Assembly: GCA_963693305.1 (NCBI GenBank)
Contig: OY855905.1
Location: 18,533,937 to 18,597,936 of the forward strand
DNA from: Meandrina meandrites
Taxonomy: Eukaryota; Cnidaria; Anthozoa; Scleractinia; Meandrinidae
Direction: 5' to 3'
Length of the DNA: 64,000 nt
Within the stretch, counting starts at the first letter, position 1, and each line of letters opens with the position of its first letter. The translations under genes and the position numbers were made by a program. The notes under the pieces were generated by a model, which worked only from the letters and a program-made list of their open reading frames with translations, ran no database searches and had not been told where the DNA came from. Positions 33,201 through 42,560 of this stretch are shown piece after piece.

Positions 33201-36200
33201 AAGAGAGTGAGTGGCTGCACATTGGTTGCTATCCATATCCTATGAGGTTAAAAGGTTTCCAGAACAGAAAAAAATCAACAGTGAACAAAATCCCAAAAGG
33301 AAGGCAACTTTTGAAATAAGAAAATTCTTTTTTCTTTAGCTCAGATATTTGAGTGATTACTACAGGGCATGCAGCCTTTGCAGCCAAAATGAAATATTTG
33401 TATACAGTCCGACCTCTATTAAGCGGCCACCCTCAGGACTATGAAAAGTGGCCGCTCAATAGAGGTTGGCCGCTTAATAAAGGTACAATATAAATTGGAT
33501 AGGGATGGTAGTTAACATGATTTTATTGGCTCTGCATAGCAAAATCCTTTTAAAAGGTGAACATATATGAAGATAAATCCAAAATTCATTGTGACAAAAC
33601 ATCAATTGCATTTCCAGCCCATTCATAATTCTAGCTCTAACACAGAGGGCACGTAGTTGAAGTGTACAGTATTTCTTCGGGTTGATAATGTACAGAAAAA
33701 TATGTAAAACATCGTTGACAAGTTTCTTAGGCCTGCAGTTCTTGTGTTGTTGTTGTTATCAGTTGTCATCCTATATCGTGTGTCACCATTTCGCTTGGAA
33801 AGATAATTTGCTGTCCGCTTAATGGAGGTAAAAAACCATATAAATAATACACTTGCGACAGCAAAAAAGTGGCCGCGGCCGCTTAATAGAGGTGGCCGTA
33901 GAATAGAGGTATAAAATACAGCAGTTTACTGACAAATAAATCGGGACTTTGGAAAGTGGCCGCTTAATGGAGGGTGGCCGCTTAATAGGTGGCCGCTTAA
34001 TAGAGGTCGGACTGTATTATTTTTATATGCCTCAAAACTCTCTCTTACAGGTTATTAATGTACAAACATCGTCACCCTCCATCAAGCCGCTTTGATGCAA
34101 TTGATCTTGATCCATATGGATCAGCGGCAACATTTCTGGACAGTGCTGTACAAGCTGTAGCTGATGGTGGCATTCTTCTGGTCACTTGTACCGACATGGG
34201 AGTCCTATGTGGAAACCATAGTGAGGCCTGCTTTGGAAAATATGGTAGCATGTCTTTAAAAGCAAAGTTTTGTCATGAGATGGTGAGTACAGTGTTGTAG
34301 TGTTCCTCTTTATATTGAGGGGGAATCAGAGTGCAGTTCCTGAAAGTCAGTCATTTTTGGCTTTGCATTTGTTTTGCTGCTTGTTAAAAATTAACTTGAG
34401 TTAATAAAGGAAACTAAAATTTGCCACATCCATTTAAAAAGAACGAGGATTTTGAAGTAACAAAATGTAATACTTTAGTAAATATAATATATATAATAAT
34501 TCCTGTTATTCGATTCTATTTTTACAGGCTTTGAGATTATTGCTCTTCTCTCTGGAATCCCATGCTAATCGGTACAAGCGATATATCAAACCCCTTTTGA
34601 GCATTAGTGTTGATTTCTATGTTCGAGTGTTTGTGCAAGTTTTTACAAGTGCATCAGAAGTGAAAAGGTCAGCTAGTAAACACAGTTTGGTTTTCTTGTG
34701 CACTGGATGTGGAAGCTTTCATTTTCAACCAAGTAAGTGTTATAGCTCATTAGAAATGAGGAAAATGATTCTTTTCCACAGCCAGCGATCCACGTGCTAC
34801 ACAAACAAGACTACTGAGAAACTTTGAAATAACAAATGTGCCTGAGTCAAACCTATACAGTTTAAATTCAATGAAATAGATATGGTATATCTTTTCAGAC
34901 AGCTAAGTCTGCATATTTTTTGGGTTGTGCTGTATTTTGATGAGCCCACAGGGCAAGTCAGGACACAAACAACACTTCAAGACTATTGCTTACACTGAAC
35001 TAACATTGGTGTACACATGTACATATTGCCTTATCGGGGAGGGGGGGGGGGGGGGGTAATGAGGAATTGAGTTAACTACTACATTAATAAATTGCTGTAT
35101 TTCAATTTGTTACCAGTGGGTCGTCGTATTGAGGAAGGCAATAGCAAAAAGTACCCTCCAGCTCTGGGACCTCCTGTTGGCCCTTTATGTGACCAGTGCA
35201 ATGGAAAATTTCATGTAGGGGGGCCTATATGGAGGGAGCCTATTCACAATGCTGAATTTGTGGAGAGATTGCTTATGAGTGTAAAGGAACAAGCTGGGCT
35301 GTTTAAGACATCTGACAGAATAATTGGTGAGTGACATGATGATAATGTAGGAGTTTGTTTTTCTTGACAGTATAGGTTGAGTTGTGATTATTTATAATAA
35401 AAATAATTTTAAAAAAGTAAAAAGCGTTCTCTGGTTAAAAAGATTTAAGAAAAATATAAGCTTTCGGCTATTATACTATAGCCTTTAACGAGTATGAAAA
35501 ATAGTAAGCGCGTGGTTGGAAATATATGCAGGGGAGGGTGTGAGAAGATTAAAAACTAAAAATACAATAGAAGTGTGAAAAGCTAAAAAATGGACAAACG
35601 GACAAAATAAAAATTACAATAAAATAGAATATTGTCTTGGTAACGGTTTAGAATTATTATCGGTGCCGACAGTTTTGGCAGTATGCCAAGATTCTAGAGT
35701 TCTTTGAACACGGTAATTGCCTTTGTCTATCACAGTAGCGCCATCAAAGTCAATTGAGTGATTGTTTTGCCAAGCATGGTTGGCAATGTTCGAGCCTCTT
35801 GTATAGTTTTTAAGATTTAGTTGATGTTCCTTTCTTCGGGTTTTAAAACATCTGCCAGTTTCTCCTACATAACTCCAACTGCAGTCAGCGTACGGAATTT
35901 TGTAGACAACATTGCATTGGAGATCCAGGGGCTGTCTAAACTTAGGAGAAGGAAATTCTTGTTGCAAGGTTTTAGCTGGTTTGCTTACAACACGAATGTC
36001 ATTTTTGCGAAGTAATCTGGTAAGAGGTTCATACAGTCAGCGGATGTAGGGAAGACATGCGAAACCCAGGGATGTGTCTGATGGATCGGCCCATTTGAAG
36101 AACATGGACACTAATCCTTCTGGTGGAGGAGTTGTCAGAGCTGACTTCTTTTTTAAAATGTTAGAAATAACTGTTGATGGGTAGCCATTGGCTGTCAATG

Positions 36201-39200
36201 CTTCCGTAACGTGACTAGTCTCGCACGCTTTTCCTTCACAGGTGCTAGGTAGGTTGGCTGCACGGAATAGGAGAGTCGAGGCCGCACTGACTTTATGTTT
36301 TATTTCATGATGTGAAGAAAAATCCAGATATCTATCTGTGTGTGTCAGCTTCCTTTAAACGTCGATGACAGCAACACCATTTTTCCTGGAAACCAGGGTG
36401 TCCAAGAAAGAGATTTGGCCATTGTTTTCTTCTTCGATAGTCAAAACGATTTTGGGATCAATGGAGTTTAAGAGCGAGATTCTGAAATTTTCGAGAATCG
36501 GCCGACAGAAGCGAAATTTCAATTTTTTTTTTATTTGCCCCAAATAACCCCTTTAGTGAACTATTTTCGAAAATGACATTAAACGGTTCGGTTTCCCTTT
36601 TCTTTTTTCAAAATTAAGAAAAGTTAAAAATTCGTCCGACACGTCCACCGTGGCGGCCATGTTGGATGAAATTTAAGGTATTTTCAACACGCTCGTGTAT
36701 ACATACCAAAAAGTTACTTAGTATACCCTTTTCACAGCTATTAAGGTATCTCTTAAAGTTTGTTTTGAGATACGTTTTGTTTGAAAATATCACGTTAAAG
36801 GAAAGTTACGATCTTCGACAACCGACCGATTTCCAGCGCTAAAACGACAAGGTGAATATTAGCTAATTTCGAGTCTGCCAAAAGCGGTCTGGTATATCGT
36901 TTTTGAGTAAAAAAAACAACACCAAATTGAAGCTAAACCTTTCTTCTATGTTGATGAAAAATATTATCGAAGGCCCGTAAAAATTGAACTGCTGAGAGAA
37001 TTAACCGTAAAGGCTGTTTTGACATGTGACGGTGAATTAGGCGCCATTAACAAAACACTGAGCTCAGTAGTGGTTTGTCTGTAACTCAACTTTACAAAAA
37101 AGAAGCACTAAAAAATAATCATGTCAGACATTAACAGCTATTAAAAATCATTTTAAGTATTTCCTAAATTTTAATTAAAGCACAGGAAACTACTCCGCGA
37201 CTAAACTAAACCGCCGGTGTGTTTACAGAACTGAAAGGAGAAAAGAAAACATTTGCGTTCCTTCCATGATATTTATCATTGTTGTATTATTTATTGTGCC
37301 AAATTACGATTGTGTGATGTTAAAATTACTTTTAAACGCTCAAATCTGTAATTGTTAAGTATTATTTTTCTTAAAGAGGGGATGTATTTATTTAAACATT
37401 GCTGAGCCTACTGGAAGTGAATAAAACGAATTTTAAACTTCCAGTATCGTGTCAGCTAATGTTTACATCTGTCTCGCCGTTTCTTTGCTGTTTTAAAATA
37501 ACTGAATTAATCGTCAGGAAAATTGCCTCGGTCTTAGCATAACTAGCAACGAAACTGTGGCTTGTTTGTGATCATAAATTTTAAGTATTACTGCTTTAAT
37601 GTACATACTTACGTAAATTTCTGCAATGTTAAGTTCCTAACCAACCAAACTGCAGCCGCTGAAAATGATCACCTGGACCGTGGCAAATGTTTTTTTTGAA
37701 CCAACGCTTACTTAGTGAACAGGTGAAACGATTCCACACTATATAATATTTCTATAAACAGCACCTGGTGCGATTTGTCTTCAACAATGTTGCCAACCGT
37801 TCGTTCGCAAACACAGGGAATGTAATTACATGACTCCAGTCACTAGAGTCACGGTAATCTCCCTTATGCCAATCACCCTATCCAGGCCAGGGCCCGCGCA
37901 GAGGGAGGGGCTGGGGGGGCTTTAGCCCCCCCCCCCCCCCCCCCCCACTGTTTTACAATAAAAAGAAAAAATAATAAGAACTTAAGTAAATAGACTAAGA
38001 AGCATTTTTTGGAAAAAAAAAAATGCTTGCAGACAAAACAATTTTTACGAGCAATTTGTTACGTCAAAACTGTTTTGTTCAATAGTAAATTTTATCATTA
38101 AAAAAAAAACAAGAACTAATTTAATTGTCAAAATGTCACGAAATGGCTTATTCTGTTCGCGCTTATTTTGTTGCTAGCTTTTCTACAACCGTAACGCGAT
38201 ACTTTTGTTTGTTACAGGATACTTTTGTGTTTTTGTCAAACACTGTAAAACAATACCTTTGTAACATACTTTTGTTTTTCTTGAATACACCATGTCTCCA
38301 TTGAGTAATCGAAAAGTAATAAATTAAGTAATAAACAAATCAAATCAAAAACTATATTTTTAGGAAAGCTTTTAATGTGTAGTACACCTGGAGTATTTGT
38401 TTCCTGTCGTAAATGTAAATTTTCATTCAACAAACAGGAACAAGAACTAATTAATCTTAGTTATCAAACTGTCACAGAATGACATGCTGTTATTCTAGCC
38501 TGTTGCCGCTATCGATCGTAGATGCAGTTAAATGCAAAACCATTTTAAAGTCAATACCCATACCGGTTAATTAAATGTCTAAACGTGGTGTGTTAAAGGT
38601 ATAAGCAAAAAAGCTATTTGCCCGAGGGTCAGTGAATCGAGCAAGACACCAAAGAGACTAATTAAATTAATTGCAATTAATTCAGTTGGCGATACGGAGT
38701 CTCAAGCAATATTAAATTTAGGAAGTTTCCTTGTCACAAACTCTTAAAATGAGAGGCCACAACACACTCTGAAGAAGATTCCTTGCCATTTGTATGACTC
38801 TTTGTAAACACAGTATTAACATCACAATGAGAACATTATTCTTCAAATCTGCTTTGTGCAAATGCCTTATGCAATTTCTACTACGGTCAGCGAAACTAGC
38901 CCGTCTTGAACGAGCGCTCAAATAACAATTTAGTGTTGGGTCTTTTGCTGGCGGCGTGTGCATTGTAAGCTGGCGAGCGTTTCAAATCTGGGGTTAATTC
39001 ACAACTCACCGATTCCGCCTCCTACAAATCTAAAATCTTCGAATGAAATTGCTTGCTTACAACTGTGTCAGATTACTTCCCCTTTATAAACTGCAGTTTC
39101 ATTGGTTCTGATAGTACCTCAAACCTGATTGGTGTGACGAACAAACATACTTCACTGACTGACTGACTGACTGACTGACTACACAGTCCATCGCGCAGAC

Positions 39201-42200
39201 TAAAGAGTTATTTTTGGAAAAAATAACTCAAAAATGAGCCCAAAAGTTGACCAGCAGTTTCTCAAATCTTCTGATACATTAACAAAAGAGAGTTCACTCA
39301 TTGTGAAATTTAAATCATTGTTGATTCAAAATAAGTCATATTTTACAATTTCTAAGTTAGTGACATACCACGTTTTGCTTTAAAGCCTGTGTCAAACGAC
39401 TCTCATCGACTTTGAACATGCTCAAACTTTTCATGAGTCTCGATGAGAGCTTTCCCTTTCTTTATCTCACTCTCGACGACTCTCATTCTCCTTTGATCTA
39501 AGTTGGTGATAGTCAGTGACAGTCAACTCTTGTCAACTCTCACCCTCGTTAATTTTGGCCCGGGCTAACAATAATCATAGCAATTTGGACATACAGTAGA
39601 ACTTACCCCGTTACCAACAAGAGATATCATTGTTAACCAACCAGAAGCACCTGTTCTGACTATACATAACACAGTTATCACATCTCAGAACCAGTGAGTC
39701 ATTTAATCCAATCATTTTCTTTTGCTATCAATTACTAACACTATCCTTTCCTAAAAGCATAGTTCAGTTTGGGTGTTTAACATCTCTACACTCACAAGAA
39801 GGATGTGGATGTGCAGAAATAAGTTTGAGAACATTTCTTTTGGGGTAGTGCAAAAAAATCCCAGAATCCCATAAAAATGAAAACAAAATCCTGGAGGAGT
39901 ATGTATGAAGTCCCTTTGATCAAAATTTCGCATGATTTAAGGCACTAACATTTTTTTTTTCATGGGGCCACAGGTTTTTCGTCAATTCTTACTAACATTC
40001 ACTCTTAATTATCATTGCTGTCTTTGATCAGTTAAATGAAGAGGAAAAGGAGAGCTGTCAAGTATCAGAACAAAATGCAGTGATTTGTAGATCTGTGTTC
40101 AATGCCTAGTACCCCTTATATAGGTACTCAAGAATTCTCAAAGCTGATTCACCTTGGAACAAACAGTAAACAAATAAACAAATGCCAAGGCTTGGCTAAA
40201 TAATAGTGACCAGAATCTCAATTCTCGTAACTGATTACCATTTTAATTTATTTTTCTTTGTTTTTGTTTTTTTGGTACAGGGTTATTGAGTGTTATTCAA
40301 GAGGAGCTACCAGACTGTCCACTGTACTACACTGTGGACCATCTCTGTGGAGTGCTTCATTGTAACACACCTTCCCTTGTACAGATCAGATCAGCGGTTA
40401 TTGAAGCAGGCTACAGAGCATCCAGCTCACATGCATGTAGACAAGCACTTAAAACTGATGCTCCCCACAGTGGTGTGTATGTTGTTAAGTTGCATTTCCA
40501 TTCATAAAATGCGACTATAATCATATGCATTTCTGAGGATCAATTACAACCTTGCACTTTGACATGTTCAATGCCTCGCATGACATACCTTGTTACAGCA
40601 AATTCTCCTGTCAACTTAATTTTGCAATATTTAGCAACACTTAGTTTTTGTGAATTTGGAGAATTTGAGTAATGTTTCTGTTATTTAAATAGCCACCTTT
40701 TGTTTTCATGAAATCAGATTTTTGCATTTTTTTATTTTTTAAAACGACTGGAAAATAAGGGAGAAATTCTTATGAATGATTTCATTACACATCCTTGTTT
40801 GTGTTGGTTGCTGACTAGATTCTACAAGCATTAATGATACTGTAAACACTGTTTTGTTGTTGTTGTTGTTCATACATGTAATTGATTAAAGACACTCAGG
40901 ATGCAATGCGCGATCATTTGTTTTTATTATTATTCGTTAGTTGTATGGGATATCATGAGATGCTGGGAAAAACTTCATCCAGTAAAAAGGAAGAAAGAAA
41001 CATCTCCAGGTACGGCAATTCTCAGGAAAGAACCTGTTATTCAAGTGTCTTTCGAGGCCAAACCTGGAGCAAACCCTGTGTCAAGGCAGAAGAAACTTCT
41101 TAGATATCAAGAAAACCCCGAGGCAAACTGGGGACCAAAACCAAGGTAAGGTGTAGATGTTGTTAATGTAGCTGTTTACTGAGTCTTACTGTCAAAACGG
41201 ATGTTTTATTGACGATGGGAACTCTGCAATGTTGTGGCGCAATGTTTCAATATTGATTGGCAGTTTGCTGGACGCAACTTGCAACTTTTAATTCAAATTT
41301 GCTCGAGCAAGTTGCCAAGTTCCGGTTTTCTTTTTTTCCGTATAGAAGGTAATAATCCCAACTCTGTTTCGGAGAAGTAGGAAATAGTTGGCCTATGGTC
41401 AACGTTTTATTAACAGATGACAAGAAATTAGCGACAGGTTTAGTTCAAATCGCCAAACTGGGAATTGCGCTCAAAAACCGAAACTTGCTGGAGTAAATTT
41501 GAATTGAAAGTTGCGTCGAGCAACTGCCAATCAATATTGAAACATTGCAGAGTTCCCATCAAAAGAACATCTGGTTTAACTGTAGTGGTGTTTATAGTTA
41601 TCTTTAGTTGTGTTTAGGTGTCTTCAGTGTCTTTGGTTGCTGTTATTTGTACTTAGTGGTAGTAAGTTTTCATTCAGTTTTGTTATTTATTGTTCTTATT
41701 TATTTCTCTTCACTGGTTACCATGGTTAACAACAACAACGACATTTTTCATGACCTTGTGATTAGCTGTCCTTAATAGGTTTCCCTAGTTGTCCTTAGTC
41801 CCCCAGGTCCTGCAGCTTCAATTTGTTGTCCTTGGATGTTCTTAGCTGTCTGTCTTTAGTTGTACCTTAGGTTGTGCCACTGTAGTCGTTATTGGTTTTC
41901 TTTATTTCTAATTACATGAAGTTGCCCTTGTCATCCTTACTGTCATTAGTTGGTCAAGTTAAAAAGTGATTTATTTCAGGTATTTATGTTAATTCAAGTG
42001 AGATGTATTTGTTAAAGTTTTATTGTTTGAAAAAGCTATCTCAAACTTGCATTACGGTTAAGTTGTAGAGTTTGTAATTTTAAAATACAGGGCAAAAAGA
42101 AAGAAAGACAGCGAGACGGTTGAGGAAAAGAGACAACGTTTGCAAGGTCGGAAAATAGTGGAAGGAGACAAAACGGATTACTACAAACAATTCCCTTGCA

Positions 42201-42331
42201 AGAGATTTAAAACTGGCCAGTGTGAGTACGGAGATGATTGTAAATATTCACATGATGTACAACTGAACCCTGGAAAACGTGACAAGTATTGCACCGCACA
42301 GGTGGAAAATAAACCGGAACTCATGGAGTAG
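21212..42331 (+). CDS. TRMT1: tRNA (guanine-26-N2)-dimethyltransferase (TRMT1), complete, 8 exons
   Basis: Exons are 21212-21515, 24768-24969, 34051-34282, 34528-34732, 35117-35326, 40281-40472, 40941-41145 and 42091-42331. All junctions are GT-AG with unbroken phase, giving 596 residues (human about 659). The enzyme uses SAM to make N2,N2-dimethylguanosine at position 26 of tRNAs. The N-terminus has the family signature [13 protein letters not shown]. The SAM site is [10 protein letters not shown] (113-122), and the catalytic-region motif is DLDPYGS (187-193) followed by [12 protein letters not shown] Cys cluster ([14 protein letters not shown]) follows, then [17 protein letters not shown] and [10 protein letters not shown]-terminal CX7CX5CX3H zinc finger spans C553-H571. 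There is no obvious N-terminal mitochondrial presequence. Introns 1 and 2 are greatly enlarged by transposons. The 22 bp ahead of the start codon are purine-rich; the ATG is the first in frame with the conserved N-terminus. Confidence 0.96.
21999..24632. mobile_element. 2.6-kb hAT-like element in TRMT1 intron 1
   Basis: Inverted arms of about 78 bp (21999-22077 and 24553-24632) begin CAACCTCATTCCCAGG and end CCTGGGAATGAAGTTG. The flanks TTTCCCCT (21991-21998) and TTTCCCCA (24633-24640) make an 8-bp duplication with one mismatch, as expected for hAT. The interior contains another repeat starting near 22386 ('cttaaggtggcttactacag'); its end motif also occurs inverted near 44320-44334. It contains a short exon-like ORF at 23275-23355. 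No transposase was recognised. Confidence 0.65.
23275..23355 (+). CDS. Orphan first-exon-like ORF, 27 codons, inside the hAT-like element
   Basis: ATG in good context (AACCATGG) opens 27 codons and runs directly into a consensus-like donor (GAG/GTGAGA). It could be the first coding exon of a gene carried by the element, or chance. No continuation exon was identified, the peptide matches no family I know, and it lies on TRMT1's sense strand in intron 1. Confidence 0.25.
24985..25381. mobile_element. TA-flanked MITE just after the TRMT1 exon 2 donor
   Basis: TACCGTAAAAACTCATGTAT on the left is inverted as ATACACAAGTTTTTATGGTA on the right, and GTATAAGCCACAC/GTGTGGCTTATAC pair inside. The outer TA dinucleotides are likely the duplication. 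It starts 16 bp after the exon 2 boundary. Confidence 0.7.
25665..26526. repeat. Left terminal inverted repeat of the Polinton element
   Basis: This is the reverse complement of 31952-32859 at roughly 99% identity by eye over most of its length. Relative to the right repeat it lacks about 50-60 bases near 26462-26490 ('gtaggt' joins directly to degraded sequence before 'catttatttt'). Confidence 0.88.
25983..26400 (-). pseudogene. C-terminal PolB fragment, left TIR copy with nonsense changes
   Basis: This is the inverted copy of 32102-32491. Relative to the right copy, two CGA triplets in the polymerase frame have become TGA (near 26358 and near 26391), both CpG-to-TpG changes. It is therefore a broken fragment even compared with its partner. 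Confidence 0.7.
26821..27111 (-). CDS. Basic repetitive protein of the Polinton element (unknown function)
   Basis: A 96-residue, strongly basic protein rich in Arg, Lys, Tyr and Asn. Its C-terminal two thirds repeat a motif of the type YYxx[33 protein letters not shown]. Such heptad-like basic repeats suggest binding to DNA or to an acidic partner, but no named domain is recognised. It is the last of three closely spaced - strand ORFs (20 bp after the acidic protein). A short virion- or chromatin-associated protein is possible; that is an inference. Confidence 0.6.
   Translation of the reverse strand: MTPHKMNYSNQSPKGDQKSVSKSAYHKRYYTENRERILARQKRWRTENAKIIKARLKAKHEQIKRTQRAYRQKNKERVNSYRRKYYKNNRERINAY
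27132..27758 (-). CDS. Acidic protein with conserved helical core, Polinton element
   Basis: The protein has 208 residues. The first 60 are very acidic (runs of Glu with a Ser patch SSSSEEE), then comes a helical core of about 110 residues starting [16 protein letters not shown] and running through [25 protein letters not shown] and [15 protein letters not shown] second acidic run ([10 protein letters not shown]) lies near the C-terminus. The intact frame and unbiased core suggest a real gene. I cannot name the family; similar cores may occur in other Polinton-like elements, which I state from general memory only. It lies 75 bp after the ATPase gene, same strand. The alternative start is MSDRS, five codons in. 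Confidence 0.7.
   Translation of the reverse strand: MKKKTMSDRSPDIFDTEEEGGSNEENVEEELEEEPEEEEENSSSSEEEGETDDDEPDFDPWDPLRKQVGEDFKESYMEEVKRFLDKGKTQDYAEKAAFNALLPLSRRRLRRTYLQRLKWTHRIKRDALHRKVMKTLQRFIDEEEMDFDEAAELAVAKRKFLLNQVMRKQLLPDELDDDDDDEEEEMEAASVGFPQLDNNTDSFKTVRL
27834..28643 (-). CDS. Polinton/adintovirus-type genome-packaging ATPase with N-terminal zinc-finger-like motif
   Basis: A 269-residue intact ORF. The P-loop is GPSGCGKS (residues 68-75), preceded by the strand ILVV. Walker B is GLLVVDD (136-142). The [13 protein letters not shown] segment and [14 protein letters not shown] segment are typical of the FtsK/HerA-like packaging ATPases of Polintons and adintoviruses, which pump DNA into capsids. 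Residues 5-26 form a CX2C-X12-H-X4-C pattern that may bind zinc. An acceptor-like TTCATTAG lies about 30 bp upstream of the ATG, so an untranslated exon is possible. Without capsid genes in this copy, the ATPase is either a relic or acts in trans for a related element. The frame shows no break. Confidence 0.85.
   Translation of the reverse strand: MSLWCRYCQRLFTRADSRSRHEKYRCQMRFEVPPKKIFPTETSNGNPTGIETGEAFRFKTPSSILVVGPSGCGKSCFTESLLLDHSDELFREPPETIHYCYGAWQDGFVDMKRHGIHFHEGVPTTSQLQKWFPNGGLLVVDDLMTEGSEDKELLDLFTKRSHHQNITVMFLCQDMFPPGKYAKTISRNAHYIIAFKNPRDQLAMKNLLLQAFPIYWPDIMTVYQKVAERPFGYLALDLHPASDDRRRVFSHLLTYEGYPCWYRRKREDV
28720..29630. repeat. GT-rich minisatellite inside the Polinton element
   Basis: About 900 bp is built from GGTGGTTAT-, GGTGGGTAT- and TTGGTG-type units of roughly 8-16 bases, with few C or A on the + strand. 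A higher-order copy of 232 bp is visible: the unique phrase TCGGAGTTTTTTGGTGTATA occurs at 28951 and again at 29183, with matching flanks. All three + frames are open for 200-300 codons of Trp, Gly, Val and Tyr; this comes from the absence of stop triplets in the repeat and is not taken as coding. Confidence 0.85.
29930..30260. repeat. Two direct copies of a ~150-bp module, Polinton interior
   Basis: The stretch from 'aataacttaccttgct' through 'aagcccagtctt', 'tttgatgcaagcataaaaa', 'aatcaactcagtt' and 'attgcgcgaaatcaaagt' occurs at about 29948-30080 and again at 30108-30255 with moderate divergence. On the - strand each copy contains CAAGGTAAGT, a consensus-like splice donor, so the module may hold alternative 5' exons of the - strand genes. 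That role is an inference. Confidence 0.7.
30790..31610. repeat. Tandem array of ~200-bp units, Polinton interior
   Basis: Units begin near 'gctaattacttctgccaaata' (31029, 31231, 31433; period 202) with a more diverged first unit near 30797 and a partial last one near 31573. Each contains 'ccggtgattgaat', 'ccaccgaagacgcctttg' and 'ttataagctg', and the inner units also contain 'ttttcaacatgtaattatcac'. No ORF is conserved across units. Confidence 0.8.
32043..32132 (+). pseudogene. Second polymerase-tail fragment overlapping the first
   Basis: In another frame, 29 codons read [14 protein letters not shown], then an acidic stretch and CDL-stop. They parallel the end of the main fragment ([12 protein letters not shown]..., ending CEL-stop). 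This looks like the last codons of one PolB copy fused directly to the C-terminal part of another. Confidence 0.55.
32102..32491 (+). pseudogene. C-terminal fragment of Polinton protein-primed DNA polymerase B (right TIR)
   Basis: An open frame without an ATG encodes about 129 residues, with the C-terminal hallmarks of Polinton/adintovirus PolB: VRGFSLN, LNFELLK, an ITRD segment, then [10 protein letters not shown] and SYPCGY, followed by an acidic tail and stop. The catalytic palm, TPR and exonuclease regions are absent, so this cannot be a working polymerase. The acidic extension after the SYPCGY motif is longer than I would expect. The same segment exists inverted in the left TIR. Confidence 0.75.
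33405..34014. mobile_element. TA-flanked pogo/Tigger-like MITE upstream of TRMT1 exon 3
   Basis: Ends are CAGTCCGACCTCTATTAAGC and GCTTAATAGAGGTCGGACTG, each bordered by TA (33403-33404 and 34015-34016). The phrase 'ggccgcttaata' recurs several times internally near the right end. The element stops 36 bp before the exon 3 boundary at 34051, so the intron's polypyrimidine region lies right at its edge. Confidence 0.8.
35614..36543 (-). pseudogene. Penelope-like element fragment: end of reverse transcriptase plus GIY-YIG endonuclease
   Basis: Reading the - strand from 36543, one frame gives the C-terminal RT region ([41 protein letters not shown]), a linker, then the GIY-YIG domain ([17 protein letters not shown], the RRKEH segment, [23 protein letters not shown]) and a stop at 35614. 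TAA near 36358 and TGA near 36042 interrupt the frame. The order RT then GIY-YIG is diagnostic of endonuclease-bearing Penelope-like elements. The RT catalytic core was not found upstream, so this is a 5'-truncated copy. It lies antisense in TRMT1 intron 5. Confidence 0.88.
36544..40280. other. Rest of TRMT1 intron 5
   Basis: No coding exon was recognised. Simple sequences are a C-run at 37926-37946 and (ACTG)n, about seven units, at 39154-39181. AT-rich single-copy-looking DNA makes up most of the rest. Confidence 0.5.
41199..41573. repeat. Fold-back MITE in TRMT1 intron 7
   Basis: Arms of roughly 100 bp face each other: GATGGGAACTCTGCAATG at the left and CATTGCAGAGTTCCCATC at the right, continuing inward with TCAATATTGATTGGCAGTT and its complement. 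The left arm has a short internal insertion ('ttgtggcgcaatg'). Confidence 0.75.
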
Positions 42332-42560
42332 TTCTCATAAACAGCTCGAATATCCGTACACTGTGAGCAAAGTATTTGTTTTATTCCAGTGTAACAAGAT
42401 GGCCTGTAAAAACGTTTAAAGGGTTGACTGCCATGAACCAGAAGGCCTCATCTTAACACTCACACTACATATGAGTTGTTTGTCAAGAATCGTGTTGTTC
42501 CACACTGAATCCACTCTGAGCGCTCCAAATGATAAATAAATATCAAGAGTCAGACATAAT
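42332..42560 (+). other. TRMT1 3' UTR with candidate poly(A) signal
   Basis: AATAAA at 42535-42540 is the first canonical hexamer after the stop codon, so the transcript probably ends near 42555. This would be a short UTR of about 220 bases. Confidence 0.5.
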
